Part shown: positions 29,155 through 38,821 of the stretch, piece after piece
Numbering within the stretch: the stretch's first letter is position 1
Layout of the letters: every line of letters starts with the position of its first letter
DNA from: Acinetobacter sp. C32I
GTDB taxonomy: Bacteria; Pseudomonadota; Gammaproteobacteria; Pseudomonadales; Moraxellaceae
Length of the DNA: 64,000 nucleotides
NCBI RefSeq assembly: GCF_023702715.1
Contig: NZ_CP098480.1
Span: 1,550,001-1,614,000 of the forward strand
Direction: 5' to 3'
Notes under the pieces: generated by a model
What the model was told of the DNA's origin: nothing
What the model saw: the letters and a program-made list of their open reading frames with translations, nothing else
The model's database searches: none
Made by a program: the position numbers and the translations under genes

Positions 29155-31845
29155 GTGAGTACTCGCTTTATGACATCAGCTGAAATCCGTGAAGCATTTT
29201 TGCGTTATTTCGAATCGCAAGGGCATACACGTGTCGCTTCGAGTTCTCTCGTTCCCGCCAACGACCCAACTTTGCTGTTTACCAATGCTGGTATGAACCA
29301 GTTTAAAGATTGTTTCTTAGGTTTAGAAAAGCGCGACTATGTTCGTGCTGTTTCATCACAAAAATGTGTCCGTGCCGGCGGTAAACACAATGACCTCGAT
29401 AACGTAGGTTATACAGCACGTCACCACACGTTCTTTGAAATGTTAGGCAACTTCTCTTTCGGTGATTATTTCAAGCAAAATGCACTGAAATTTGCTTGGG
29501 AATTTTTGACCAGCGAACAGTGGTTAGGCTTACCGAAAGATCGTTTATATGTCACGGTTTATCATACCGATGATGAAGCATTTGATATCTGGAACAAAGA
29601 AATCGGGATCGATGCTGAACGTATTATCCGTATTGGCGATAACAAAGGCGGTCAATACGCATCAGATAACTTCTGGGCAATGGGTGACACAGGTCCTTGT
29701 GGTCCATGTTCTGAAATTTTCTATGACCATGGTGACCATATCTGGGGTGGCTTACCAGGCACACCAGAAGAAGACGGTGACCGTTTCATCGAAATCTGGA
29801 ACAACGTTTTCATGCAGTTCAACCGCACCGCAGATGGTGTGATGCACCCTCTTCCGGCACCTTCTGTTGATACAGGTATGGGCTTGGAGCGTATTTCGGC
29901 TGTACTACAACATGTCAATTCAAACTATGAAATTGACCTGTTCCAACACTTATTAAAAGCTGCTGCTGAAATTATTGGTTTAGATACCACTGCCATTGAA
30001 GCAGAAGCGAAAGCACAAAATAAAGCTGTTGAATACCCAGCATCGTTAAAAGTGATTGCAGACCATGCTCGTTCATGTTCATTCTTGATTGCTGACGGTG
30101 TAAATCCTTCAAATGAAGGTCGTGGTTATGTGCTACGTCGTATCATTCGTCGTGCCGTGCGTCATGGTAACAAGTTAGGTGCAACAGGTTCATTCTTCTA
30201 TAAGATGTTACAACCGCTAATTGAAGTGATGGGCGATGCTTATCCAGAACTTGCTGCACAGCAAGCACGCATCGAAGCACAGCTTCTTAAAGAAGAAGAG
30301 CAATTCGCGAAGACACTTGAGCAAGGCTTAAAGTTGTTAGAAGGTGAATTAGCGCAACTGAAAGGCAATGTCATTGCTGGTGAAACCGTATTTAAACTAT
30401 ATGATACTTACGGCTTCCCGACTGACTTAACTGCTGATATCGCTCGTGAACGTGACCTTACCATTGATGAAGCTGGTTTTGAAGTTGAAATGGCTGCACA
30501 ACGCCAACGCGCACGTGATGCAGGTAAATTCGCAGTTGACTACAACAGCATTGTCAAAGTTGAAGGTGAAACACAGTTTGATGGCTATGATGCAACTCAA
30601 GGCCAAGGTCAAATCGTTGCGATCTATAAAGATGGCGTTCAAGTTGATGAAATCAACGAAGGTGACGAAGCACTGATCGTATTGAATCAAACCCCTTTCT
30701 ATGCAGAAAGCGGTGGTCAAATCGGTGACACTGGTATCTTCAAAAACGATACAGGTATCTTTGAAGTTCAAGATACCAAAAAATCTGGCGGCGCCTTTGT
30801 ACACCAAGGTATCGTGACCATGGGTAGCCTCAAAGCCACTCAAAATGTTGAAGCAACCGTTAAAGCAGATATTCGTGCAGCAACAGCACGCAACCACTCT
30901 GCCACTCACCTTCTCCATGCAGCTTTACGTCAAATTCTTGGTGAGCATGTTCAACAGAAAGGTTCTTTGGTTGCCAGCGATATTTTACGTTTTGACTTTG
31001 CCAATGACCAACCTGTTTCGTTTGAACAATTGCAGCAGATTGAGCGCTTAGTCAATGCCGAAGTGATTGCCAATACCGCAGTAAGCACTGAACTGCTTGA
31101 TATCGAAACAGCAAAAGCCAAAGGTGCGATGATGCTGTTTGGTGAAAAGTATGGTGAAGAAGTTCGCGTACTGTCTATGGGTTCAGTGATTGACGAGAAA
31201 AACTTCTCGATCGAACTGTGTGGTGGTATTCACGTAAAACGCACAGGTGATATTGGCCTGTTCAAAATCACCTCTGAAGGTGGTGTCGCTGCGGGCGTTC
31301 GTCGTATTGAAGCCGTGACTGGCACCAAAGCGCTCGACGTTGTTCAAAAAGCTGAAACTGATATCCAAACCATCAATGGTTTGTTAAAAGCGCAAAAAGA
31401 GCAAACTGTAGAAAAAGTTGAAGCAATTGTTGAAACCGCTTCTAGCCTACAAAAGCAAATTGAACAATTGAATCAAAAGTTAGCCAGCTTCCAAGCAGCT
31501 GAACTTTTGGATCAAGTCAAAGACATTGCGGGTCGTCAAACGTTGATTACGACTGTACAAGGTTTAGATGCCAAATCATTACGCAATCTTCATGACAGCG
31601 TAAAATCAAAATTAGAAGATGCAGTCATTATTTTAGCTGGTATTGAAGGCGATAAAGTGAGTTTAATCGCCTCTGTCGCTAAACAATATACTGCAACTCT
31701 AAAAGCAGGTGACATCATCAAACACTTGGCTCAAGAGCTTGGTGGTAAAGGTGGTGGTAAACCTGACTTAGCACAAGGTGGCGCGCCACTTAACGAGAAG
31801 TTTGATCAAGTGATTGCAGCTTTACCTGCATGGCTTGCGCAATAA
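29155..31845 (+). CDS. alaS: Alanyl-tRNA synthetase
   Basis: The 896-residue enzyme charges tRNA-Ala and edits mischarged Ser/Gly. The class II core (about 1-440) includes [11 protein letters not shown] and [11 protein letters not shown]. The editing domain has the zinc motifs H-S-A-T-H and C-G-G-I-H, and the C-Ala domain ends with [17 protein letters not shown] 29155 gives [11 protein letters not shown] after Met, with GGAG 10 bases upstream; ATG 29170 and TTG 29149 are alternatives. Confidence 0.97.
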   Translation: MSTRFMTSAEIREAFLRYFESQGHTRVASSSLVPANDPTLLFTNAGMNQFKDCFLGLEKRDYVRAVSSQKCVRAGGKHNDLDNVGYTARHHTFFEMLGNFSFGDYFKQNALKFAWEFLTSEQWLGLPKDRLYVTVYHTDDEAFDIWNKEIGIDAERIIRIGDNKGGQYASDNFWAMGDTGPCGPCSEIFYDHGDHIWGGLPGTPEEDGDRFIEIWNNVFMQFNRTADGVMHPLPAPSVDTGMGLERISAVLQHVNSNYEIDLFQHLLKAAAEIIGLDTTAIEAEAKAQNKAVEYPASLKVIADHARSCSFLIADGVNPSNEGRGYVLRRIIRRAVRHGNKLGATGSFFYKMLQPLIEVMGDAYPELAAQQARIEAQLLKEEEQFAKTLEQGLKLLEGELAQLKGNVIAGETVFKLYDTYGFPTDLTADIARERDLTIDEAGFEVEMAAQRQRARDAGKFAVDYNSIVKVEGETQFDGYDATQGQGQIVAIYKDGVQVDEINEGDEALIVLNQTPFYAESGGQIGDTGIFKNDTGIFEVQDTKKSGGAFVHQGIVTMGSLKATQNVEATVKADIRAATARNHSATHLLHAALRQILGEHVQQKGSLVASDILRFDFANDQPVSFEQLQQIERLVNAEVIANTAVSTELLDIETAKAKGAMMLFGEKYGEEVRVLSMGSVIDEKNFSIELCGGIHVKRTGDIGLFKITSEGGVAAGVRRIEAVTGTKALDVVQKAETDIQTINGLLKAQKEQTVEKVEAIVETASSLQKQIEQLNQKLASFQAAELLDQVKDIAGRQTLITTVQGLDAKSLRNLHDSVKSKLEDAVIILAGIEGDKVSLIASVAKQYTATLKAGDIIKHLAQELGGKGGGKPDLAQGGAPLNEKFDQVIAALPAWLAQ

Positions 31846-31911
31846 TAAAGACTTCACTTTTGTGTAACTGACCCTGATGCCTCTCAGGGTCATGGCTTAT
31901 ATGGAACAACT

Positions 31912-33192
31912 ATGGCATTAATCGTTCAAAAATATGGCGGTACCTCTATGGGTACTCCTGAGCGCATTTTAAATGTTGCTCGTCGTGTCAAGCGTTGGCA
32001 TGATCATGGTCACAAAGTGGTCGTGGTTGTATCAGCAATGAGTGGTGAAACTAACCGCTTACTTGCGCTTGCCAAGGCCATTACCAGCACCCCTGACCCA
32101 CGTGAATTAGATCAAATGGTGTCAACGGGTGAACAAGTAACGATTTCCATGTTAGCGATGGCACTGAATTCAATTGGTGTAGAAGCTAAGTCATATACAG
32201 GTCGTCAAGTTGGGATTAAAACCGACAGCGCGTTTACCAAAGCACGTATTGAATCCATTGATACCGATGTCATGACTGCAGATCTAGATGCTGGTCGTGT
32301 CATCGTCGTTGCTGGTTTCCAAGGTTATGATGCCAATGGCAATATCACTACTTTGGGTCGTGGCGGTTCTGACACTTCAGGCGTTGCACTTGCAGCGGCC
32401 TTGAAAGCAGATGAATGCCAAATCTATACCGATGTGGACGGTGTTTACACCACCGACCCGCGTGTAGCACCAAAAGCGAAGAAAGTTGACCGTATCTCTT
32501 TTGAAGAAATGCTGGAAATGGCATCTTTAGGTTCAAAAGTATTACAAATTCGCTCTGTTGAATTCGCAGGCAAATATCAAGTGCCATTACGCGTATTATC
32601 AAGTTTTGATAATGAAAATGATGGCGCATTTGATGATGATTTCAAACAAAACGTAGGCACACTAATTACGACTGAGGCAGAAGACGATATGGAACAACCA
32701 ATCATTGCAGGTATTGCATTTAACCGTGACGAAGCAAAACTCACTATTTTGGGTGTTCCTGACGAACCAGGCATTGCATCTAAGATTTTGTCACCAATCA
32801 GTAATGCCAACATTGAAGTGGATATGATTATCCAAAATGTTGAAGAAGATGGTACAACTGATTTTACTTTTACCGTGAATCGTAACGACTTGGCCAAAGC
32901 AAAAGCAATTTTAGAGCAAACTGCAAACAGTATCGAAGGTTGCGAAGTTGTAACACGTGATGACATCGTAAAAGTGTCAATCGTAGGTGTTGGTATGCGC
33001 TCTCATGCGGGTGTAGCGAGCAAAATGTTCACTGCATTGGCAGAAGAAAGCATTAATATTCTCATGATTTCTACATCAGAAATCAAAGTTTCTGTCATCA
33101 TCGAAGAAAACTACTTGGAATTGGCAGTTCGTTGTTTACATACAGCTTTTGGCCTAGATCGTGAACACGGCGAAAGCAGTGCTCGTGCTTAA
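31912..33192 (+). CDS. lysC: Aspartate kinase
   Basis: A 426-residue monofunctional aspartokinase of the lysine/threonine/methionine/diaminopimelate pathways. K-Y-G-G-T-S opens the kinase domain, followed by S-A-M-S-G-E-T-N-R-L and the G-R-G-G-S-D-T-S-G loop. Two ACT domains occupy about 265-420 and carry allosteric feedback. It lies 66 bases after alaS and probably shares its transcript. Confidence 0.97.
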   Translation: MALIVQKYGGTSMGTPERILNVARRVKRWHDHGHKVVVVVSAMSGETNRLLALAKAITSTPDPRELDQMVSTGEQVTISMLAMALNSIGVEAKSYTGRQVGIKTDSAFTKARIESIDTDVMTADLDAGRVIVVAGFQGYDANGNITTLGRGGSDTSGVALAAALKADECQIYTDVDGVYTTDPRVAPKAKKVDRISFEEMLEMASLGSKVLQIRSVEFAGKYQVPLRVLSSFDNENDGAFDDDFKQNVGTLITTEAEDDMEQPIIAGIAFNRDEAKLTILGVPDEPGIASKILSPISNANIEVDMIIQNVEEDGTTDFTFTVNRNDLAKAKAILEQTANSIEGCEVVTRDDIVKVSIVGVGMRSHAGVASKMFTALAEESINILMISTSEIKVSVIIEENYLELAVRCLHTAFGLDREHGESSARA

Positions 33193-33210
33193 TTAATAGC
33201 TGCTTAAACA

Positions 33211-33276
33211 TATTTACTCGCAAGTAAATAAGAAAAAAAACAGAGCCACTATAGTTTTTTTAATAGTGGCTCTGTT
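33211..33276 (+). terminator. Two hairpins after lysC, second a terminator
   Basis: TATTTACT-CGCA-AGTAAATA (33211-33230) is followed by ACAGAGCCACTAT / ATAGTGGCTCTGT (13-bp stem, 33240-33275). The second has A- and T-rich flanks and is the likely terminator, so csrA has its own promoter. Confidence 0.75.
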
Positions 33277-33429
33277 ATATTAGCCTTGAGGTTTTTAAGA
33301 AGCTTCTCACAGAACTTACTAAAAAAAATGTTTTTTACATATTTCTGTTAGAATTTTCTGTATATTAGGCTGTGCTTTCAAACAATGAATTCCCTGTCGC
33401 AAGTTTAAGCGTTTAGCAAGGAGATAAAC

Positions 33430-33693
33430 ATGCTGATTCTGACCCGTCGTGTCGGAGAAACATTAATGATTGGGGATCAAGTCAGTGTTACTGTGCTTGG
33501 CGTAAAAGGCAATCAGGTGCGTATTGGTGTAAATGCTCCAAAAGAAGTTTCTGTGCATCGTGAGGAAATTTACCAACGTATCCAACATGAGCGTGCCATG
33601 CATGAGCATCTGCAACATCTTGATCAAGATTATCAACATTCTTATGAAGAAGAGAATAATGAGTTCCCTCGTCATAATAACTTCAATCGTTAA
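33430..33693 (+). CDS. csrA: Carbon storage regulator CsrA, with extended C-terminus
   Basis: An 87-residue RNA-binding post-transcriptional regulator. The core has [15 protein letters not shown] and [14 protein letters not shown], including Arg44-type residues needed for RNA contact. After about residue 60 comes a His-, Gln- and acid-rich tail of roughly 25 residues, absent from the 61-residue E. coli protein. The ATG is at 33430, with AGGAG within a few bases upstream. It follows lysC as in many gammaproteobacteria. Confidence 0.96.
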   Translation: MLILTRRVGETLMIGDQVSVTVLGVKGNQVRIGVNAPKEVSVHREEIYQRIQHERAMHEHLQHLDQDYQHSYEEENNEFPRHNNFNR

Positions 33694-33717
33694 TGCGCAG
33701 AATGCTTCTCGAATGAT

Positions 33718-33750
33718 TAAAGCGACTATTCTTAGTCGCTTTAATTGTTT
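33718..33750. terminator. Terminator between convergent csrA and rnhB
   Basis: TAAAGCGACTA, loop TTCT, TAGTCGCTTTA (11-bp perfect stem), then ATTGTTTTT. It can stop csrA and possibly rnhB. Confidence 0.82.
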
Positions 33751-34317
33751 TTACAGACCCAAAACCTTCTTGACAGGCGCATAACTGCGGCGATGTTCAT
33801 CAATTACACCATGAGCTGCAATTGCTTCAAAGTGTGCTTTGGTTGGATAGCCTTTGTGTTTTGCAAAACCATAGTCAGGAAATTGCTGATCAAGTTCCTG
33901 CATTTGGCGATCACGCGTCACTTTAGCCAGAATACTGGCCGCACTGATTTCTGCATGGCTGGCATCCCCACCCACAATCGCTTCACACGGAATCGTTATT
34001 CCTTTTGGAATCTGATTCCCATCCACAATCACTTTGACAGGTTGTGTTGTCAAACCTTCCACTGCACGACGCATGGCAAGAAAAGTGGCTTGTAAAATAT
34101 TCAACTCATCAATTTCAGCATGACTTGCTTCAGCAATTGACCAAGCCAGAGCTTTTTCCTGAATCTCAACAAAAAGCTTTTCCCGTTTTTTTTCGGTTAG
34201 CTTTTTAGAGTCATTTAAGCCTTCGATCGGATTATTTGGATCTAAAATGACTGCGGCAGCAACAACAGAACCTACTAAAGGTCCACGCCCCGCCTCATCT
34301 ACACCTGCAACTCTCAT
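33751..34317 (-). CDS. rnhB: Ribonuclease HII
   Basis: The 188-residue enzyme cleaves the RNA strand of RNA-DNA hybrids, including single ribonucleotides in DNA. The acidic motif [12 protein letters not shown] begins the protein. Further family markers are L-N-D-S-K-K-L, V-I-V-D-G-N and S-I-L-A-K-V-T-R-D. The ATG has AGAG upstream. Confidence 0.96.
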   Translation of the reverse strand: MRVAGVDEAGRGPLVGSVVAAAVILDPNNPIEGLNDSKKLTEKKREKLFVEIQEKALAWSIAEASHAEIDELNILQATFLAMRRAVEGLTTQPVKVIVDGNQIPKGITIPCEAIVGGDASHAEISAASILAKVTRDRQMQELDQQFPDYGFAKHKGYPTKAHFEAIAAHGVIDEHRRSYAPVKKVLGL

Positions 34318-34355
34318 AAAAAATCTCTAAAGGCTGATGACTCAGCCTGTTCTGC

Positions 34356-34739
34356 TTAACTTGCTTTCTTTAAAGTTTCTGCTACACAAGCATTCACGGT
34401 TTGTGAAACAACTTGAGTCACAATAGTCGCACGTGCAGTTGGGTCGATTGCAGCCGTCGCTAATTCAACTGCAGTAACACTGTTTGGTGCCTTTTCACTG
34501 ACACAGCCACACACTTCAGTCTGAATGTTGTCACGCTGTTCTGCTGTCATCAAACGGGTCGCTGTTTTCCAAGCCGGAAGTGCATTGATTTCATTAATAC
34601 ATTTTGCATTTACTGCAACTTTTAATGCCGCCATACCTAACTGCTGAGAAGTTGCTCCAGCAGAATTACTTCCATCTGGCGTAACACATCCGGTTAAAGC
34701 TAAAACGACAGGGGCAACAATAAGCACCAACTTTTTCAT
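34356..34739 (-). CDS. Small lipoprotein of unknown function
   Basis: A 127-residue protein beginning M-K-K-L-V-L-I-V and a lipobox A-L-T-G-C, so a probable lipoprotein. The mature part has Cys residues near 50, 80 and 120 and no family that I know. I use ATG 34737-34739; the frame upstream of it carries no signal. It lies 38 bases upstream of rnhB on the same strand. Confidence 0.75.
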   Translation of the reverse strand: MKKLVLIVAPVVLALTGCVTPDGSNSAGATSQQLGMAALKVAVNAKCINEINALPAWKTATRLMTAEQRDNIQTEVCGCVSEKAPNSVTAVELATAAIDPTARATIVTQVVSQTVNACVAETLKKAS

Positions 34740-34963
34740 GATTTCTAACCTGTATCTAATTTTTGGCAGGCGTATTGTGCCTAAATGACACGCGTTATGA
34801 TATGACTCAGCGCCATATTTACATAATATAACAATCACACGCCATTTATAAGCACTACACCGTTCTACTCATAAAACGCTCTGTTACATTTACACTGTAG
34901 GAGAATGAAAAAGCGCTATCTATTATTAAAAATAATTACCTATAACAAAGCCAGGATGTTGCA

Positions 34964-35518
34964 ATGTCAACCTCAGCACAATATTACACGCGTACGGCAC
35001 AAGTTATTCATTGGCTCATGGCTGCGATCTTCATTGCTGCCTGGTTGATTGGTTTCTATAGTGGCAACTTCCTCAGCTATGAGGTTGATGGAAGCTTTAA
35101 GGGCAATGTGATTACGCTACATAAGAATATCGCGACCACCATCATTTTCTTGGTTGTGATTCGCATCTTTTGGCGCTATACCCACCCTGCCCCTCAATTG
35201 CCAGACACTATGTCACCGCTGATGAAAACTTTGGCACATGTTGGACATTTCCTGCTGTATTTAATGCTGCTTGCACTACCAATCACAGGCTGTTTATTTA
35301 GCTGGAGTGCTGGACACCCTGCACCTGTTTTATACTTATTCGAAATTCCACGTTTAGTCCAGGACAATCCTGACTTACTAGCGATTGTTAAACCAATTCA
35401 TATTTATCTCTCATGGTTTGCAGGCTTATTGGTTGCAGGACATGCCTTAGCTGCAATCAAACATCACTTGATCGATAAAGACAATGTCTTGCTCAGCATG
35501 TTGCGCCAACCTAAGTAA
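34964..35518 (+). CDS. Cytochrome b561-family membrane haem protein
   Basis: A 184-residue four-helix di-haem protein, similar to E. coli CybB. The first helix holds R-T-A-Q-V-I-H-W-L-M-A, the second begins near L-H-K-N-I-A, the third has H-V-G-H-F-L-L-Y and the fourth I-H-I-Y-L-S-W plus G-H-A-L-A-A-I-K-H-H. These histidines are the expected haem ligands. A role in superoxide or quinone electron transfer is family-level only. AGGA is 7 bases before ATG. Confidence 0.88.
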   Translation: MSTSAQYYTRTAQVIHWLMAAIFIAAWLIGFYSGNFLSYEVDGSFKGNVITLHKNIATTIIFLVVIRIFWRYTHPAPQLPDTMSPLMKTLAHVGHFLLYLMLLALPITGCLFSWSAGHPAPVLYLFEIPRLVQDNPDLLAIVKPIHIYLSWFAGLLVAGHALAAIKHHLIDKDNVLLSMLRQPK

Positions 35519-35530
35519 ATCTTTAGACAT

Positions 35531-35557
35531 AAAAAAACCGCCTGAGGCGGTTTTTTT
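35531..35557. terminator. Bidirectional terminator between b561 and deaminase genes
   Basis: AAAAAAACCGCC-TGA-GGCGGTTTTTTT: a 12-bp perfect stem with T-runs for both strands. Confidence 0.92.
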
Positions 35558-35559
35558 AT

Positions 35560-36612
<1,053 letters not shown>

Positions 36613-36673
36613 CTCTCTTCACAATGAGCTGCAAACACATACAACTCAAGAAGAAAATGATAAAAGAATTTGC

Positions 36674-37993
36674 TTAGCCGCCAAATGCAACAAACTTGAA
36701 TACCCACAGTGCTGCAATAATCCAGACCATATAAGGAACTGTTTTTGCCTTACCTGTCAGCAACTTAACCAACGCATAGCTGATAAAGCCCATCGCGATA
36801 CCATCTGCAATTGAGTAGGTAAATGGCATAAACACAATGGTTAAAAAGGCAGGAACAGCTTCAGTGATATCATCCCAATCGATATGCGTGATCCCTTGGA
36901 TCATCAACACACCAATAAACAATAATGCAGGTGCAGTTGCAAAGCCTGGAACAGATTGGGCCAATGGGGCCAAGAACAAGCAACCAATAAACAAGAATGC
37001 AACAACGACTGCAGTTAGACCCGTACGCCCACCTGCTGCAACACCCGAAGCAGATTCAATATATGGTGTTGTTGAAGAAGTCCCCAAAGCAGCGCCTGCA
37101 ACAATTGCAGTTGAGTCAGCAAATAAAGCCTTCTTTAAACGTGGCAATTTACCATCTTGCAACAAACCTGCACGATGCGATACACCCACCAAGGTTCCAG
37201 TACTGTCAAATAAATCGACAATAAAGAAAACGAAAATCACCCCGACCATACTGGCAGTAAATAGCCCCTCAAAGTCCATTTGCATGAATGTCGGTGCTAG
37301 AGAAGGAACTTGACCAACAACGCCCTTAAACTCATTTAAGCCCATTGCGGTTGCAATGGCAGTCACCACCAAAATACTGAGGATGATCGCACCACGTACT
37401 TTAAACTGATGTAAAACCACAATCATCAAGAAGCCAAATAAGGCCAATAAGACTGTTGGTTGTTTGATATCACCTAGACCCACTAAAGTCGCTGGATTAT
37501 CAACAATAATGCCTGCATTTTTAAGCGCAATGAGGGCAAGGAATAAGCCAATACCACCGCCAATTGCAAACTTCAGTGACATCGGAATCGCATTGACAAT
37601 CGCTTCACGAATTTTAAAGAAGCTGATTGCAAGGAAAACCAAACCTGAGACAAAAACTGCAGCAAGTGCAGTTTGCCAAGGCACGCCCATGCCTAAACAG
37701 ACGGAATAGGTAAAATAAGCATTTAAACCCATCCCAGGTGCAAGTGCGATTGGGTAGTTCGCAATAATCCCCATGACCAAACACCCAATTGCTGCAGCCA
37801 AGCAGGTCGCAACAAACACAGCACCGTGATCCATGCCAGTTTCTGAAAGAATGAGTGGGTTTACAATGATGATGTAACACATCGTCAAGAATGTAGTTAC
37901 ACCTGCTAGAACTTCTGTTCTAAAGTTGGTTTTGTTCTCGCTCAATTTAAATAAGCGTTCTAGCAAACCAGCCGAAGCATTAGGCGTTGTCAT
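36674..37993 (-). CDS. NCS2-family purine permease, AzgA type
   Basis: A 439-residue polytopic membrane protein with about 13 hydrophobic segments. The N-terminus L-S-E-N-K-T-N-F-R-T-E-V-L-A-G-V-T-T-F-L-T-M and the A-P-G-M-G-L-N-A-Y-F-T loop place it in the AzgA/PurP/GhxP branch (adenine or guanine/hypoxanthine uptake, proton symport). The later F-D-S-T-G-T-L and S-S-T-T-P-Y-I-E-S segments are conserved. It is upstream of the deaminase gene, suggesting adenine import. Confidence 0.92.
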   Translation of the reverse strand: MTTPNASAGLLERLFKLSENKTNFRTEVLAGVTTFLTMCYIIIVNPLILSETGMDHGAVFVATCLAAAIGCLVMGIIANYPIALAPGMGLNAYFTYSVCLGMGVPWQTALAAVFVSGLVFLAISFFKIREAIVNAIPMSLKFAIGGGIGLFLALIALKNAGIIVDNPATLVGLGDIKQPTVLLALFGFLMIVVLHQFKVRGAIILSILVVTAIATAMGLNEFKGVVGQVPSLAPTFMQMDFEGLFTASMVGVIFVFFIVDLFDSTGTLVGVSHRAGLLQDGKLPRLKKALFADSTAIVAGAALGTSSTTPYIESASGVAAGGRTGLTAVVVAFLFIGCLFLAPLAQSVPGFATAPALLFIGVLMIQGITHIDWDDITEAVPAFLTIVFMPFTYSIADGIAMGFISYALVKLLTGKAKTVPYMVWIIAALWVFKFVAFGG

Positions 37994-38007
37994 AACATAG
38001 CACCTGT

Positions 38008-38146
38008 TGAAATCTAAGATCGTAGAATGTGAAATCTATACGTTTGTGTTTGCAATCTTTTTTGAATGTACACAAAAAGGTATACAAGGCTCAAAGCAAT
38101 CTATATGCCAGTTTTGCACTTGCTACGCAGAGGATATGTATAGATT
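38008..38146. promoter_or_regulatory. Repeated AATCTATA motifs upstream of the purine permease gene
   Basis: AATCTATA occurs at 38033-38040, and AATCTATATG at 38098-38107. The inverted form GTATAGATT is at 38138-38146. A partial copy overlaps at 38011. TGAAATCTA is exactly repeated at 38008 and 38030, a 22-base step, about two helical turns. I found no purine riboswitch fold. Confidence 0.45.
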
Positions 38147-38319
38147 CGATTCCGATATCAAAACGTAAAAAGCCGCATCTCAAAATGCAGCTTTTTATTT
38201 AATGGTAAATATTTTAACAGATTCTACTCAAAACTTGAGTATCACAATACAAAAAAAGCGCATTTCATGCCCAATCTCGGATCATTGAGCTAACAATGCT
38301 CTCATATTCCCCACCAAAA
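38147..38319. other. Spacer with a terminator-like hairpin after a small membrane gene
   Basis: AAAAAGC(C)GCAT and ATGC(A)GCTTTTT pair at about 38166-38195 and could end the minus-strand gene 38320-38505. TACTCAA-AAC-TTGAGTA at 38225-38241 is a further small palindrome. I see no gene between these elements. Confidence 0.55.
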
Positions 38320-38505
38320 CTAATGCGTACGCTGATATGAGGATAAATGCGTATGGGGGTTATGTTGTATTGTATTCAAGCTACTTTCAGCATCTTGAAC
38401 AATTTTCAGCAGTTCTTGGCGTTTCTTGGTTTGGGCATCGACATAAGCAACATAACCCAAAATGAACACCAAAAAGCTCAAGGCGATCGCAATTTTAATC
38501 TTCAT
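38320..38505 (-). CDS. Small single-pass membrane or secreted protein
   Basis: A 61-residue protein: M-K-I-K-I followed by a hydrophobic stretch (about residues 6-22) and then a charged helix with T-K-K-R-Q-E-L-L-K-I-V-Q-D-A. The start is ATG 38503-38505; AGAGA lies 8 bases upstream. It has no recognisable family. The length, clear signal-like start and ribosome site favour a real gene. Confidence 0.55.
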   Translation of the reverse strand: MKIKIAIALSFLVFILGYVAYVDAQTKKRQELLKIVQDAESSLNTIQHNPHTHLSSYQRTH

Positions 38506-38821
38506 TATTATTATCTCTATTATAAAGTTTTCTTTAATGCTAACAAAAAAGAAGGGAAACGAGAACAAAAACGCATATTAAAATCACAAATGATAACTAC
38601 ATCACAATTATATAGTTATTTTCATAATTTTTTTGCTTAATTTTTACTCAATCAAATATTAGAATATTCCACTTTTTTAAGCAATGACATTTTATATAAT
38701 TCAATAAGATAGATGTAATTTATATCTTTATAGCAAAAAACTGTTCATTTTCAGCAGCTAAAAAATAAGAAAGCACTTTCGCCTAGACAAAAGTGCTTAA
38801 AGTCACAATAACAAGCTTAGA
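38506..38821. other. AT-rich region with a terminator for the TonB receptor
   Basis: The 316 bases before the small membrane gene hold AAGCACTTT / AAAGTGCTT (38771-38779 and 38790-38798), the probable terminator of the minus-strand receptor gene. Otherwise it is long A/T tracts with no gene. Confidence 0.5.

Noticed and set aside
30427..30918. Minus-strand frame of 163 residues within alaS
   Set aside because: It lies inside the alaS coding sequence and its Cys/Phe-rich translation is typical of an antisense shadow.
37994..38146. Purine riboswitch upstream of the purine permease
   Set aside because: The loop sequences and the three-way junction pattern are missing; only repeated AATCTATA boxes were seen.
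38347..38640. Plus-strand open frame opposite the small membrane protein gene
   Set aside because: It is the complement of a better-supported minus-strand gene with a signal segment and ribosome site.
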